Both the position numbers and the translations under genes were made by a program. From Pseudodesulfovibrio profundus (lineage in GTDB: Bacteria > Desulfobacterota > Desulfovibrionia > Desulfovibrionales > Desulfovibrionaceae), in assembly GCF_900217235.1 (NCBI RefSeq), contig NZ_LT907975.1, positions 3,881,001 through 3,945,000 on the forward strand: a DNA stretch of 64,000 nucleotides, given 5' to 3'. The notes beneath the pieces were generated by a model. The model saw nothing but the letters and a program-made list of their open reading frames with translations. It searched no databases and was not told the origin of the DNA. This document shows, piece after piece, positions 44,636-53,783 of the stretch (position 1 is its first letter; the number at the start of each line of letters is the position of its first letter).

Positions 44636-45391
44636 CTATCCCTCGTCCGGGGCAGTCAACTGCTTGGTCAATTGTTCAAAAATGGGTTCCACGCCTTTCC
44701 AGCGTCCGGCAATGGAGTTGTCGACCTTGCCGTCGGCACTTTCAACCACGATACCACCCGGTTGGAGAGCCGGATCGCCTTTGACGGTCCAGTATTCAAG
44801 CTTGGGATTGCGCTCCTGGATGGTGGCAATAAAAGCTTCAAGGTCTGGAGCGTCCTCCGGGCAACACTTGACGAGAATCTGACGCTGTGACTCGATACGC
44901 TCAAGGGCTTCGGCCATCAGCGATTGCAGGGATTCAAGACGCGACTCCTTGAGTTCGATGTCCAGTGTCTTTTCCACGGCGAGTTTGATGAGGGCCATGA
45001 TATCTTCGCGGCGTTCATTGAAAATAGTCGCTCCCTGTGCGCCGATCTGGGAGAGGATATTCTCCACCTCGGCAGACATGGCCTGGGTATGGGCTTCGAG
45101 GTCGGCCTGCGCCTGGGCGATTCCTTCATCGTACCCCTCATGACGGGCAGTTGCACGGAGCGCTTCTGCTTCCAGTTCAGCCATCAAGATGATTTCCTTG
45201 GCCTTCTCCTTGGCCTTGGCCTTGACCCGTGCCAGATACTCCTCGTTGGTCGACTCGTCCCACTGGAGGCGTCGCTTCCCTTCGAGTTCCTGGATGGTCA
45301 TTTCATCCGGACCGGGAGTATGCATGCCGACAACCACCTTGCCCGTATAACGGGGCGCGGGCTTGCCGGGAGTGTGCTTAGACAAAGACAT
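44636..45391 (-). CDS. fliH: Flagellar assembly protein FliH
   Basis: A 251-residue protein, the ATPase stator/regulator of FliI. It has a Lys/Glu/Ala-rich coiled coil (about 55-110) and a C-terminal domain with the SADGKVDNSIAGRW end typical of FliH. The start is the ATG at 45391 behind GAGGTGG; it overlaps the fliG end by 14 bases. Confidence 0.9.
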   Translation of the reverse strand: MSLSKHTPGKPAPRYTGKVVVGMHTPGPDEMTIQELEGKRRLQWDESTNEEYLARVKAKAKEKAKEIILMAELEAEALRATARHEGYDEGIAQAQADLEAHTQAMSAEVENILSQIGAQGATIFNERREDIMALIKLAVEKTLDIELKESRLESLQSLMAEALERIESQRQILVKCCPEDAPDLEAFIATIQERNPKLEYWTVKGDPALQPGGIVVESADGKVDNSIAGRWKGVEPIFEQLTKQLTAPDEG

Positions 45392-46376
45392 CGCTTCCAC
45401 CTCGGCTTATGACAATCTTGCCTTCGTCTTCCAGACGGCGGACGGTCTTGACAATATTCTGCTGCGCCGCTTCGACTTCGGACAGCTTCTTGGGCGGCAT
45501 GATTTCAAGGTCTTCCTTGATCATTGCGCTGGCACGTTCAGACAGGTTCTTGAAGAACTTATCCTTGAGTTCATCGGATGCGCCCTTGAGTGCGATGGTG
45601 AGGTCTTCGTTGGAAACCTCCTTGAGCAGCTCGCGGATGGCGACATCGTCGACACTCTTGATATCTTCGAAAACGAACATGAGGTTGCGGATGTCTTCCG
45701 CCATCTGGGTGGATTCCTCTTCGATTTCGGAGAGCACTTCTTCTTCGGTGTTGCGATCCACGGCGTTGAGAATTTCTGCAACCGATGGAACACCGCCGAC
45801 CTTCTTGCCTTCCTTGCCGCCCATGGCAATGAGCTGGCTCTGGAGAACCTTGTCTACTTCCATGAGCATTTCCTCTGCAACGGCTTCGAGCTTGGCAAGG
45901 CGCATGAGCACCTCGGCCCGAACGCCTGCCGGGAGGTTCTGGATAAGCTCCGCAGCCTGATCCGGGTGCAGGTGACCCAGAATAAGGGCCAGGGTCTGCG
46001 GATGTTCGTTGCGGAGAATCTGGGCCAGAATACGAGGGCTGACATTCTCGAGTTCCTGGAACGGGGTAGGTCCGGTATCCAGATCCAGAGAGTCCATGAT
46101 GTATTTGGCTGTCTCACTGTCAAGGGACTTGGTCAGCAGACGCTTGACCTGTTCCGGACCACCGACAAGAAGTTCCGCGCCATAGGCCAGTGCGTCGTTG
46201 TACTCCTTGAGCACTTCCAGCACCTGTTCACGGGGAATGGAATCGGTCGTGAGCATGGCCTTGGATACGGCGGCGATCTCGTTTCGCTCCATTCGCTTGA
46301 ACACTTCCGCCGTGAAATTGTCACCAAGGGCGAGCAGCACGATGGCAGTCTTTTGGGGTCCGGTGAAGTCGGCCAT
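45378..46376 (-). CDS. fliG: Flagellar motor switch protein FliG
   Basis: A 332-residue rotor protein that contacts the stator. The middle domain has the EHPQTLALILGHLHPDQAA motif; the C-terminal domain shows the MFVFEDIKSVDDVAIRELL segment with the charged residues needed for torque. Starts directly after the fliF stop. Confidence 0.96.
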   Translation of the reverse strand: MADFTGPQKTAIVLLALGDNFTAEVFKRMERNEIAAVSKAMLTTDSIPREQVLEVLKEYNDALAYGAELLVGGPEQVKRLLTKSLDSETAKYIMDSLDLDTGPTPFQELENVSPRILAQILRNEHPQTLALILGHLHPDQAAELIQNLPAGVRAEVLMRLAKLEAVAEEMLMEVDKVLQSQLIAMGGKEGKKVGGVPSVAEILNAVDRNTEEEVLSEIEEESTQMAEDIRNLMFVFEDIKSVDDVAIRELLKEVSNEDLTIALKGASDELKDKFFKNLSERASAMIKEDLEIMPPKKLSEVEAAQQNIVKTVRRLEDEGKIVISRGGSDVFV

Positions 46377-47978
46377 TTACGCACCTTCCTCCTGGGTCAG
46401 CCAGGTCTTGAGCAGATGAACGGCCTGATCAAGGTTTTCGTCAGACAGTTGTACTGCATGGTTTTTCGCGTTTTCGAGGCGTCTGGAGATATCCATGGCC
46501 TCTTCGTCCACCTCTTCCTCTTCGAGGGCGAGGCGTTCGGCTCCGGGCAGACCGGCCATTTCTTCGATTTCCTGCTCTGCGACGCGGGGTCGGATCAGAG
46601 CCATGACCACGGGGCGAACCACGAGGATCAGGAAGAGGAAGATCAGGAGACCGTTCAGGAACGGCTTGCCGAGCCGCTGGGCGTATTCCAGCATGGTGCG
46701 CATCAGGGACTCGGAGTCGTACAGTACGGGTTCACCGAAGGATATGTTGGACACTTCTATGGTGTCTCCGCGTACGGAGTCAAATCCTACGGCATTGGCG
46801 ATCAGGTTTTCAATGCGTTGCAGCTCTTCTTCGGTGCGTGGCACATAAACGGATTCGCCGGTTTCTTCATTGGTCTGCCATGTTCCGTCCACGATAACCG
46901 CGACGCTCAGGCGTTGCAACTCCCCGACGGGGGCGATGATATTTTCTTCCTGCTTGTTGATCTCGAAGTTGGTTGTGCGCGATTCACGGGTTGAATCCTG
47001 AGTGGTGCGGGTTCCGGTGAATCCGTCGCCACGGAAGTTGGCATCCGGCTCGCCACCTGCGAGGTTGGCAGCACCGGCAGTGGTTTCTTCGCTACGTGTC
47101 TCGGAGCGAACCACGGAACCGTCGGGATCAAATACTTCCTTGCGGATGGTCTTCTGGCTGAAATCGAGGTCGGAGTTGACACGGGCGATGACCTTTTCAG
47201 GACCGACGACCGGGCCGAGCAGTTCCATGATGCGGCGCTGCATCTTGCGTTCGATTTCCGCCTTGTATTCAAGCTGGGTATTGGAAAGAGCCAGTCCCAT
47301 GGAGTCGTCTTCGGGTGTATAGAGGGGACGGCCTTTCATGTCGGTGACAGTAATGTTCTTCGGGTCCAGTCCTTCAACGGCCATTGCCACGAGGTTCACG
47401 ATGCCTTGAACTTCATTGGCGCCGAGCTTGCCGTCATCCTTGAGCTGCAGGAAGATGGATGCGGACGGGGGCATTTGGTCTTCGATGAACAGCGACTTCT
47501 GAGGCAGCACCAGGTGAACGCGGGTCTTGTCGACCATGGGGAACTCAGTGATGGTTCGTGCCAGTTCTCCCTGCAATGCGCGCTGGTAGTTGATGTGCTG
47601 CACAAAGTCGGTCTGGCCGATCTGTACTTCATCAAAAATTTCAAACCCGATGCCCTGGCCGTGCAGGTTGCCTTCTCCGGCCACCTGAAGACGCAGTTCG
47701 TAGACACGATCGGCTGGTACCTGGATGGTGCTGCCGTTGTCCGTGAGCCGGTAATCTTCTTTGGCAGCCTGAAGCATGCTCACAACGCGGTTTGCATCCT
47801 CGGGATACAGGTTGGTCATGAGGGTTTTGTAGTCAGGCTTGTTCATCCAGTAGATCATCAGGGCGAAAGCAAGGATGACCGACACAGCGAGTCCTGCGAT
47901 GAGGATTCGTTGCGACATGGTGCGGTCAGACCAGAAGCCGGTTACTTTCTGAAGGTATTCGGATACAGACGGTGGCAT
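46377..47978 (-). CDS. fliF: Flagellar M-ring protein FliF
   Basis: A 533-residue MS-ring protein with membrane segments near residues 27-46 and 440-460, ring-building motifs between (NYQRALQGELARTI, VHLVLPQKSLF) and a C-terminal cytoplasmic tail that binds FliG. Overall length is normal for the family. Confidence 0.96.
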   Translation of the reverse strand: MPPSVSEYLQKVTGFWSDRTMSQRILIAGLAVSVILAFALMIYWMNKPDYKTLMTNLYPEDANRVVSMLQAAKEDYRLTDNGSTIQVPADRVYELRLQVAGEGNLHGQGIGFEIFDEVQIGQTDFVQHINYQRALQGELARTITEFPMVDKTRVHLVLPQKSLFIEDQMPPSASIFLQLKDDGKLGANEVQGIVNLVAMAVEGLDPKNITVTDMKGRPLYTPEDDSMGLALSNTQLEYKAEIERKMQRRIMELLGPVVGPEKVIARVNSDLDFSQKTIRKEVFDPDGSVVRSETRSEETTAGAANLAGGEPDANFRGDGFTGTRTTQDSTRESRTTNFEINKQEENIIAPVGELQRLSVAVIVDGTWQTNEETGESVYVPRTEEELQRIENLIANAVGFDSVRGDTIEVSNISFGEPVLYDSESLMRTMLEYAQRLGKPFLNGLLIFLFLILVVRPVVMALIRPRVAEQEIEEMAGLPGAERLALEEEEVDEEAMDISRRLENAKNHAVQLSDENLDQAVHLLKTWLTQEEGA

Positions 47979-48029
47979 CGTTTATCTCCCGAAGACGTTA
48001 ATTGTCCGTGTTACTGTTTGTCTCAATGC

Positions 48030-48359
48030 CTAGAAGGGCATGCGCATGATTTCTTGATAAGACTGCATGAGCTTCGAGCGGACCGCACTGGTCATCTGCA
48101 TGGTCATGCCCGCTTTCTGCATGGTGATCATGAGTTCGTGTACGTTCTGGTTCTTGCCCGACGCGAACTCTTCAATCATGGACTTCTTTTCCGCCTGCAT
48201 CTCGTTGACTGACTTCAGCGAGTTGGACAGCGTGTCAGAAAAATCCTCAACCGGCTTGGGAGCCTTTTTCAGGGACTGGGCAACAGTGTTCTGGACAGAA
48301 CGGCTGCGCACATCCATGGCGCTCTGATAGGCGTTTATGGCGACACTTTTGACAACCAT
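48030..48359 (-). CDS. fliE: Flagellar hook-basal body protein FliE
   Basis: A 109-residue helical protein joining MS ring and rod. The C-terminal MQKAGMTMQMTSAVRSKLMQSYQEIMRM is the FliE signature. Lies between flgC and fliF in the usual order. Confidence 0.93.
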   Translation of the reverse strand: MVVKSVAINAYQSAMDVRSRSVQNTVAQSLKKAPKPVEDFSDTLSNSLKSVNEMQAEKKSMIEEFASGKNQNVHELMITMQKAGMTMQMTSAVRSKLMQSYQEIMRMPF

Positions 48360-48378
48360 GATTCCTGCTCCTTGTTAT

Positions 48379-48822
48379 TTAGGCACCCATGCCGATTCGC
48401 AATGCTCGCTGGAACATCTGCTTTACGGCAGTGATAGTCTGGACATTGGCTTCGTAGCCGCGGGTGGCGTTCATCATGTTGGCCATTTCCTCAACCACGT
48501 TGATGTCCGGGTAAAATACGTATCCCTGATCATTGGCGTCAGGGTGATGCGGTTCGTACACCTGCTTGAAGGGACGCTGGTCCGCGGTGACGCCCAGAAC
48601 TTTGACACCATGCAATTCGCGATTGAGCTGGTTCTGCATTTCCGTATCAAAGGGGGAATAGACCGGGGACGATTCGAAGGACACGGATTTGCGCTGGTAG
48701 GGACCGCCTTCCAGTGTCTTTGTCGTCCGTATATTCGCCATATTCATGGATATGACGTTCAAATTGGCGCGCTGGGCCTTGAGCCCGGATGCGCCGATGT
48801 CGAGTGCTGTCATGAAATCCAT
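48379..48822 (-). CDS. flgC: Flagellar basal-body rod protein FlgC
   Basis: A 147-residue rod protein with the N-terminal helix of the rod/hook family (LDIGASGLKAQRANLNVISMNMANI) and C-terminal NVVEEMANMMNATRGYEANV. Its start shares one base with the flgB stop (TAATG). Confidence 0.95.
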   Translation of the reverse strand: MDFMTALDIGASGLKAQRANLNVISMNMANIRTTKTLEGGPYQRKSVSFESSPVYSPFDTEMQNQLNRELHGVKVLGVTADQRPFKQVYEPHHPDANDQGYVFYPDINVVEEMANMMNATRGYEANVQTITAVKQMFQRALRIGMGA

Positions 48823-49232
48823 TACTTAGCTCCTTCCTGAATGACCTTCTTCATGCCCTGGAAATTCTTTTGAATAACCTGTGCGAGGGCGTTGTACATC
48901 ATCCCGTTCTTGGTCAGCTGGGTCATTTCCTTATCGAGATCCACGGCGTCTTCACCGTAGATGTGGCGTGGCTTGAAATCTCTCAGACCATCACCCTGGA
49001 ATCCGTTGGCCTCGAATGCGGCCGGAAGATGTGATTGCTGGGTGCGGGTCATCTTGCCGTGAGCGTCCTGGTTGAGTGCGCTCTGCAGCTTTTCTTCGAA
49101 TTCAAGACGGCGGGCCTTGTAGTCAGGCGTGTTCACGTTGGAAATGTTTCCCATGACAAGATTCTGACGCTCCAGACGCATGTCCATGACTTTGGATGTC
49201 AAATGTATGTGACTGCCGATTATTCCCTTCAT
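48822..49232 (-). CDS. flgB: Flagellar basal-body rod protein FlgB
   Basis: A 136-residue rod protein; VMDMRLERQNLVMGNISNVNTPDYKA is the family signature. The ATG at 49232 has AGGAGG eleven bases upstream. A longer reading from 49328 would start upstream of the sigma-54-like promoter and is rejected. First gene of the operon. Confidence 0.93.
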   Translation of the reverse strand: MKGIIGSHIHLTSKVMDMRLERQNLVMGNISNVNTPDYKARRLEFEEKLQSALNQDAHGKMTRTQQSHLPAAFEANGFQGDGLRDFKPRHIYGEDAVDLDKEMTQLTKNGMMYNALAQVIQKNFQGMKKVIQEGAK

Positions 49233-49307
49233 GCCTTGATCCTCCTGTGTTTTTAGCGGTTGTCCCGTCTGGCGGGCATTTTTTTCCGCCGATAACGCTA
49301 GAGGATT

Positions 49308-49323
49308 AGCAACTTGCGTTCCA
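49308..49323 (-). promoter_or_regulatory. Sigma-54-like promoter of the flgB operon
   Basis: On the minus strand TGGAAC, five bases, TTGCT, keeping GG and GC ten bases apart as sigma-54 requires. It lies about 75 bases before flgB. Flagellar rod operons in many bacteria use RpoN. Confidence 0.75.
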
Positions 49324-49553
49324 AACATGTAACCATTTGATATATTTTAGCTTGTTGCATTTGTGACTCTTTTTTGAGTGTCAGAATATGGGATGCCGTT
49401 GAGAGGAGGAGGGTAGCCCTATCTATTATAAGTAATGGGTGAAGGTAAGCGGAGGAGGAGAAAGCAATAATTTCCTGCTCAATATTGCTGTATTTATAAA
49501 AAAGTTAATCTTATCAGCGTTTAAAGGTGTGTTTGAGTGTTTTGAGTGATTGT

Positions 49554-49569
49554 TGGCACATTCGTTGCT
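49554..49569 (+). promoter_or_regulatory. Sigma-54 promoter of the TPR gene
   Basis: TGGCAC, five bases, TTGCT: a full match to the -24/-12 consensus, about 85 bases before the TPR start on the plus strand. The 230 bases between this and the flgB promoter would be the place for enhancer sites. Confidence 0.85.
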
Positions 49570-49654
49570 AGGCAGAGGGTGCAGGTCAAGTGTGATCTGA
49601 CAATATCTTTTGAACCCGACACATCGGGTAAAGGAGAAACGGAGGGGAAACGTT

Positions 49655-50218
49655 ATGAGTGGACATCTCGATTACGAAATCAACAAGGAACTTGGTGAAT
49701 GCTACCTGTTTATGGGTGAGCTGGACAAGGCGGAAGAGTATTACAAGAAAGCCGTCGGCTCCAATGGCATTCATCCCGATCCCTATCTCGGCCTGGCTAC
49801 TGTGGCTGTTCAGCGAGGTCAGCTGGATGACGCCATCGCCATGTACGAGAAGGCACACAAGATTGAACCGACAGACAAGAGTCTTTCCGGGATCGCTCTC
49901 ATCCGGATGGAAAACGGTGAAAAGGAGAATGCGTATTCTCTCTTCGTCGAAGCCATCAAGATGAACCCCGAAAACATGGTCGCTCTGTTCTCACTGATCA
50001 GACTCGGCCATGAGCTGGAGCGTGTTCAGGATATCATCCCGTATCTCAGGGACTATCTTGAGGTAGATCCGGCAAAGCATGAAGTGCGATACTCGCTGGC
50101 CGGATGCTATCTCTGCCTCGAAGACAAGGAAGCTGCCAAGGATCATCTGAATAAGATTCTTGAAATGGCTCCTGACTTTGAAGCAGCCACCGAGATGCTG
50201 GATACGATCCAGTCTTAA
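49655..50218 (+). CDS. Tetratricopeptide repeat protein, sigma-54 driven
   Basis: A 187-residue soluble protein with about five TPR units from the N-terminus on (INKELGECYLFMGELDKAEEYYKK, PYLGLATVAVQRGQLDDAI and so on). GGAGGGG precedes the ATG at 49655. Divergent from the flagellar operon and with a matching promoter type, so it may take part in motility; the sequence does not prove it. Confidence 0.82.
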   Translation: MSGHLDYEINKELGECYLFMGELDKAEEYYKKAVGSNGIHPDPYLGLATVAVQRGQLDDAIAMYEKAHKIEPTDKSLSGIALIRMENGEKENAYSLFVEAIKMNPENMVALFSLIRLGHELERVQDIIPYLRDYLEVDPAKHEVRYSLAGCYLCLEDKEAAKDHLNKILEMAPDFEAATEMLDTIQS

Positions 50219-50510
50219 TCACGGTCTCCCCTCCCCGTTGGTCTCCTGTCTCGTCACTTCGGTGATGGGACGGGGGATCAGCCTCGGCGGCAGACTGTTG
50301 TCTCATCTGCGAATGGGCGTTGATGCCTGGCAGGTCCGATGGCGATTAGCCAGTGGATACTGTTGGCGTTGCGGTGTATTCGTTGATCAGACAACAGCCT
50401 GCCACGTTGTCGTGCGTTGGGGGGCTAGCAGCCTCGGAGGCCTCATCCAGCTTGATTTCCGGCGGTAAATCTGGCAACAGCCTCACAAAACAATATTCAG
50501 GGGGCTGTGT
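50219..50510 (+). other. Spacer with UUCG-loop hairpin before purH N-part
   Basis: A 292-base GC-rich region without a supported gene. It starts with GTCTCGTCAC-TTCG-GTGATGGGAC (50248-50271), a hairpin with a stable UUCG loop but no T run, and further inverted repeats follow. It could hold a leader RNA for the purine gene; it does not fit the ZTP riboswitch pattern. Confidence 0.4.
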
Positions 50511-51107
50511 ATGAATCTTTTGCCTGTCAAAAAGGCTATTCTGTCTGTCACCGATAAGTCAGGTCTTGCTGATTTCGGTGCGTTTCTTGTTGATAACGGT
50601 TGCGAACTGGTTTCTACCGGCGGCACCAAAAAAATGCTTGCCGATGCAGGACTGCCGGTTACATCCGTCAGCGACATTACTGATTTTCCCGAAATCCTGG
50701 GTGGCCGGGTGAAAACCCTTCATCCCCATATCCATGGTGGCATCCTGGCAGATAAGGATGATCCGTCCCACATGGAGACCTTGCGTGAGTTCGGTATCGA
50801 ACCGTTCGATCTGATCTGTGTCAACCTGTACAATTTTGCCGATGCCGTGGCCAAAGGGCTTGATCTGAAAGCGGCAGTCGAGCAGATCGATATCGGTGGA
50901 CCGACCATGCTTCGTGCAACAGCCAAGAATTTTCACTCCATCTGTGTTGTTCCCGACCCGAAATACTATCCGGTCGTGCGCAAGGAGATTGAGGAGAAGG
51001 GTGGCATTTCCCTGGAATTTCGCAAGGAAATGGCTGCACTGACCTTCAAGCTGGTATCTGAATACGATGCCATGATCACGGAATATCTCAGCAACAACGA
51101 TGCCTAG
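50511..51107 (+). CDS. IMP cyclohydrolase domain (N-terminal half of PurH)
   Basis: A 198-residue protein that matches only the MGS-like IMP cyclohydrolase half of PurH: SVTDKSGLADFGAFL, LVSTGGTKKMLADAG, GGRVKTLHPHIHGG and VNLYNFADAV. It closes FAICAR to IMP, the last step of IMP synthesis. The AICAR transformylase half is a separate gene at 57026 on the other strand. The protein ends cleanly after the domain, so this is a natural split rather than a truncation. Confidence 0.92.
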   Translation: MNLLPVKKAILSVTDKSGLADFGAFLVDNGCELVSTGGTKKMLADAGLPVTSVSDITDFPEILGGRVKTLHPHIHGGILADKDDPSHMETLREFGIEPFDLICVNLYNFADAVAKGLDLKAAVEQIDIGGPTMLRATAKNFHSICVVPDPKYYPVVRKEIEEKGGISLEFRKEMAALTFKLVSEYDAMITEYLSNNDA

Positions 51108-51220
51108 CGCATCACCTGCGAAAAGCGTATAAACATTCGGGCGCGTTCATTTGATGATCGTGCCCGAAAATCGATGCTGGAAGCAGTTTTTACCGTAAGG
51201 ATAATGGAAAGGAGTCCGTC

Positions 51221-52843
51221 ATAGCTCAGAAACCAAAAGGCAACCTGCAGGGGCTCAAGCCCAGTCAGATCAAACGACTTTCGCGTCTCTATCAACGACA
51301 GTTCCCTACCGATGGTAACTATACCAATGAACAGGCCAGGGAGCTTGCGGCCCTGTCTGCTGAAATAGGCAGACAACTCGCTTTGCTTATCGACAGGCAA
51401 GGCAAGGTAGCCATGGTTTTAGTGGGCGATCCCCGCTCCATTTACATCCCGGAATTACCTCGCGCCCGAATGGCTTCCGGCCGTTTGCGCGGTCTCCGCC
51501 TGCTTCATACACATCTGGGTGAGGAAACCCTGTCTCAGGAAGACCTGATGGATATGGTTTTCCTCCGGCTCGATTCCGTGACCGCGCTCAATGTGCGCGA
51601 AGGGTTCCCGGATTCGGCACAGACGGCACACCTGCTGCCCCCCAACCCCGAAGACAAAAGCTATGAAGTTTTTGCGCCCGTGCAATGGGATCGCATGGAC
51701 CTTGACCTCGGGCAGATTGTTGAGGCGCTGGAAGATGAGTTCGGGCGGCAGTTGGACGCGAAAACCATTGGTTCCGACGAAAACCGGGTTCTTTTGGTCA
51801 GTGTCGATAAGACTCCTCGTCCTGTTCAGGAGTTGTCATTGGAAGAGTTGGCCGAGTTGGCAGATACAGCCGGTTTGGTCGCTGCCGGAACCATGATCCA
51901 GCGGGTGCGAAAGCAAAACCCCAAGTTCATCATGGGTAAGGGCAAGCTCGCGGAACTGGAAGTCAAAGCACTCCAGGCCAACGCCTCCGTCATTATTTTT
52001 GATCAGGAACTCTCGCCCACACAGATACGTAACCTGGCAAAGGTTACGGAGCGCAAGATACTGGATCGAACACAGCTTATTCTTGATATTTTCGCCCAGC
52101 ACGCAACCAGTGCTTCGGGCAAGCTTCAGGTTGAAATGGCTCAGCTCAAATACACCCTGCCTCGGCTAGTGGGTAAAAACCGCGCCATGTCTCGCCTCAT
52201 GGGTGGCATCGGTGGCCGTGGGCCGGGTGAAACCAAGCTGGAGATTGATCGTCGTCGCGCCAATGATCGCCTCACTCGACTCAAGAAAGAGTTGAAGCAG
52301 GTGCGCAAGCGTCGGACACAGACCCGCGAACGTCGGGCCAAGGCGGGACTGCCCATTGTCTCTCTTGTCGGTTACACCAACGCCGGTAAGTCCACGCTGC
52401 TCAACACCCTGACGCAGTCCAAGGTCATTGCAGAAGACAAGCTGTTCGCGACCCTTGATCCCACAAGTCGCCGCATTCGTTTCCCCCAGGAACGGGAAGT
52501 AGTGCTGACCGATACGGTCGGATTCATCCGCCGATTGCCACCGGACCTCAAGGAAGCGTTTCGAGCTACGCTGGAAGAGCTTGATTCAGCTGATCTGCTC
52601 GTCCTTGTCTGTGATGCGTCGCACCCGGAAGTGGAGGAGCAGGTTGATGCCGTGCGGACCATCCTCAACGAAATGGATCTGGACGACATTCCTTCCATAC
52701 TTGTCCTCAATAAGTGGGATCGGTTGGATGAAGAAGGGCGCGCAGCCATGCGGAACGTCTTCCCGGAAGGCATTCCCGCGGTTGCCGTACAACGTTCTTC
52801 GCTGGAGCCTGTGGTAGAGGCGATTCTGAAAAGTGTGGACTAA
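51221..52843 (+). CDS. hflX: GTPase HflX with likely ATA start codon
   Basis: A 540-residue ribosome-associated GTPase that splits stalled or heat-damaged ribosomes. The G domain has GYTNAGKST, the DTVGF switch and NKWD; the preceding HflX domain includes GKGKLAELE. The frame is open from 51158 with no ATG, GTG or TTG until TTG at 51383. The intervening residues (QIKRLSRLYQRQFPTDG..) look like real protein. AAAGGAG at 51208-51214 lies six bases before ATA at 51221, the best start. If so this is a second ATA start beside infC. Confidence 0.85.
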   Translation: MAQKPKGNLQGLKPSQIKRLSRLYQRQFPTDGNYTNEQARELAALSAEIGRQLALLIDRQGKVAMVLVGDPRSIYIPELPRARMASGRLRGLRLLHTHLGEETLSQEDLMDMVFLRLDSVTALNVREGFPDSAQTAHLLPPNPEDKSYEVFAPVQWDRMDLDLGQIVEALEDEFGRQLDAKTIGSDENRVLLVSVDKTPRPVQELSLEELAELADTAGLVAAGTMIQRVRKQNPKFIMGKGKLAELEVKALQANASVIIFDQELSPTQIRNLAKVTERKILDRTQLILDIFAQHATSASGKLQVEMAQLKYTLPRLVGKNRAMSRLMGGIGGRGPGETKLEIDRRRANDRLTRLKKELKQVRKRRTQTRERRAKAGLPIVSLVGYTNAGKSTLLNTLTQSKVIAEDKLFATLDPTSRRIRFPQEREVVLTDTVGFIRRLPPDLKEAFRATLEELDSADLLVLVCDASHPEVEEQVDAVRTILNEMDLDDIPSILVLNKWDRLDEEGRAAMRNVFPEGIPAVAVQRSSLEPVVEAILKSVD

Positions 52844-52854
52844 GAGGGCTGAGG

Positions 52855-53781
52855 CTACTCTTCGAAACAGTGGTCGCACGTTCCCTTGATGCCACTATCA
52901 TCATAGGAAGAGTCGCACTCAAGCGGCTCGACATGGATGGTGACCGTCACTGCTGACAGTACGGATTCGATTTCCTTTTCAATTATTTCGCACAGGTCAT
53001 GTGCGTCATGTACACACATTTCCCCTGGCACGAGCAGGTGGAAATCGATGAAGCGTTCAGGGCCTGACTTACGAGTGCGCAGCTCATGGAAGGTTGCCTC
53101 CTCACCCTGATGTTTGCGAATGGCTTCGGCTATTGCCTGCAGTTCATCGTCTGGCAGTGCGTCATCCATCAGACCGCTGATGGATCGGCGAAGAAGGCCT
53201 ATCCCGGTGAAGACGATATTCACTGCCATGATGCAGCCGATGATCGGGTCAAGGAAGTGCCACTGCGGGATGAATATGAGAATGGCAAGTCCGGCCACCA
53301 GCCCGGCTGAAGTCCATACATCCGTCAGCAGGTGCTTGGCATCAGCCTCCAGTGTGATCGAATCAAATCGTTTGGCTGCACCGAGCATGGACTTGGCGGT
53401 GACGAAGTTGATCACCGATGAGAGCAGCGCCAGTCCGAGCCCGAGTTCAAGATTCCCGAGAGGCTGGGGATTGAAGAAACGTTCAACGGAAGCATAAGCA
53501 ATGGCGCAAGCCGCGATGATGATCAGTATCCCCTCCATACCACTGGAGAAATACTCTGCCTTGCCGTGCCCATATGCATGGTCCGAATCTGCCGGACGCA
53601 TGGCGATGGTGATGGCAGTGAGTGCCATGATCGCAGCCGTTACATTGACTATGGACTCTGTAGCGTCGGACAGGATGCCGACGGAATCGGTCATGGCCCA
53701 GGCCCCGAATTTCAATACCAGGGTGGCTATCGATGCAATGATCGAATAGATGGCATATCGTTTTGGGGAGTCCGTGAGCAT
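52855..53781 (-). CDS. Cation diffusion facilitator family metal transporter
   Basis: A 308-residue protein with six membrane segments and a cytoplasmic C-domain. Metal-site residues are in SDATES (segment 2) and DSDHAYGHGKAEYF. The C-terminal tail CDSSYDD..CDHCFEE holds extra Cys that may bind metal. Members export Zn, Fe, Co or Mn by proton exchange; the exact ion cannot be told. It starts two bases after plsY. Confidence 0.92.
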   Translation of the reverse strand: MLTDSPKRYAIYSIIASIATLVLKFGAWAMTDSVGILSDATESIVNVTAAIMALTAITIAMRPADSDHAYGHGKAEYFSSGMEGILIIIAACAIAYASVERFFNPQPLGNLELGLGLALLSSVINFVTAKSMLGAAKRFDSITLEADAKHLLTDVWTSAGLVAGLAILIFIPQWHFLDPIIGCIMAVNIVFTGIGLLRRSISGLMDDALPDDELQAIAEAIRKHQGEEATFHELRTRKSGPERFIDFHLLVPGEMCVHDAHDLCEIIEKEIESVLSAVTVTIHVEPLECDSSYDDSGIKGTCDHCFEE

Positions 53782-53783
53782 GC

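Noticed and set aside
49233..49328. Longer FlgB start at 49328
   Set aside because: It would begin upstream of the sigma-54 promoter, and the extra residues do not resemble FlgB.
50219..50510. ZTP riboswitch before the IMP cyclohydrolase gene
   Set aside because: The position is tempting, but I could not find the conserved core segments of that riboswitch.
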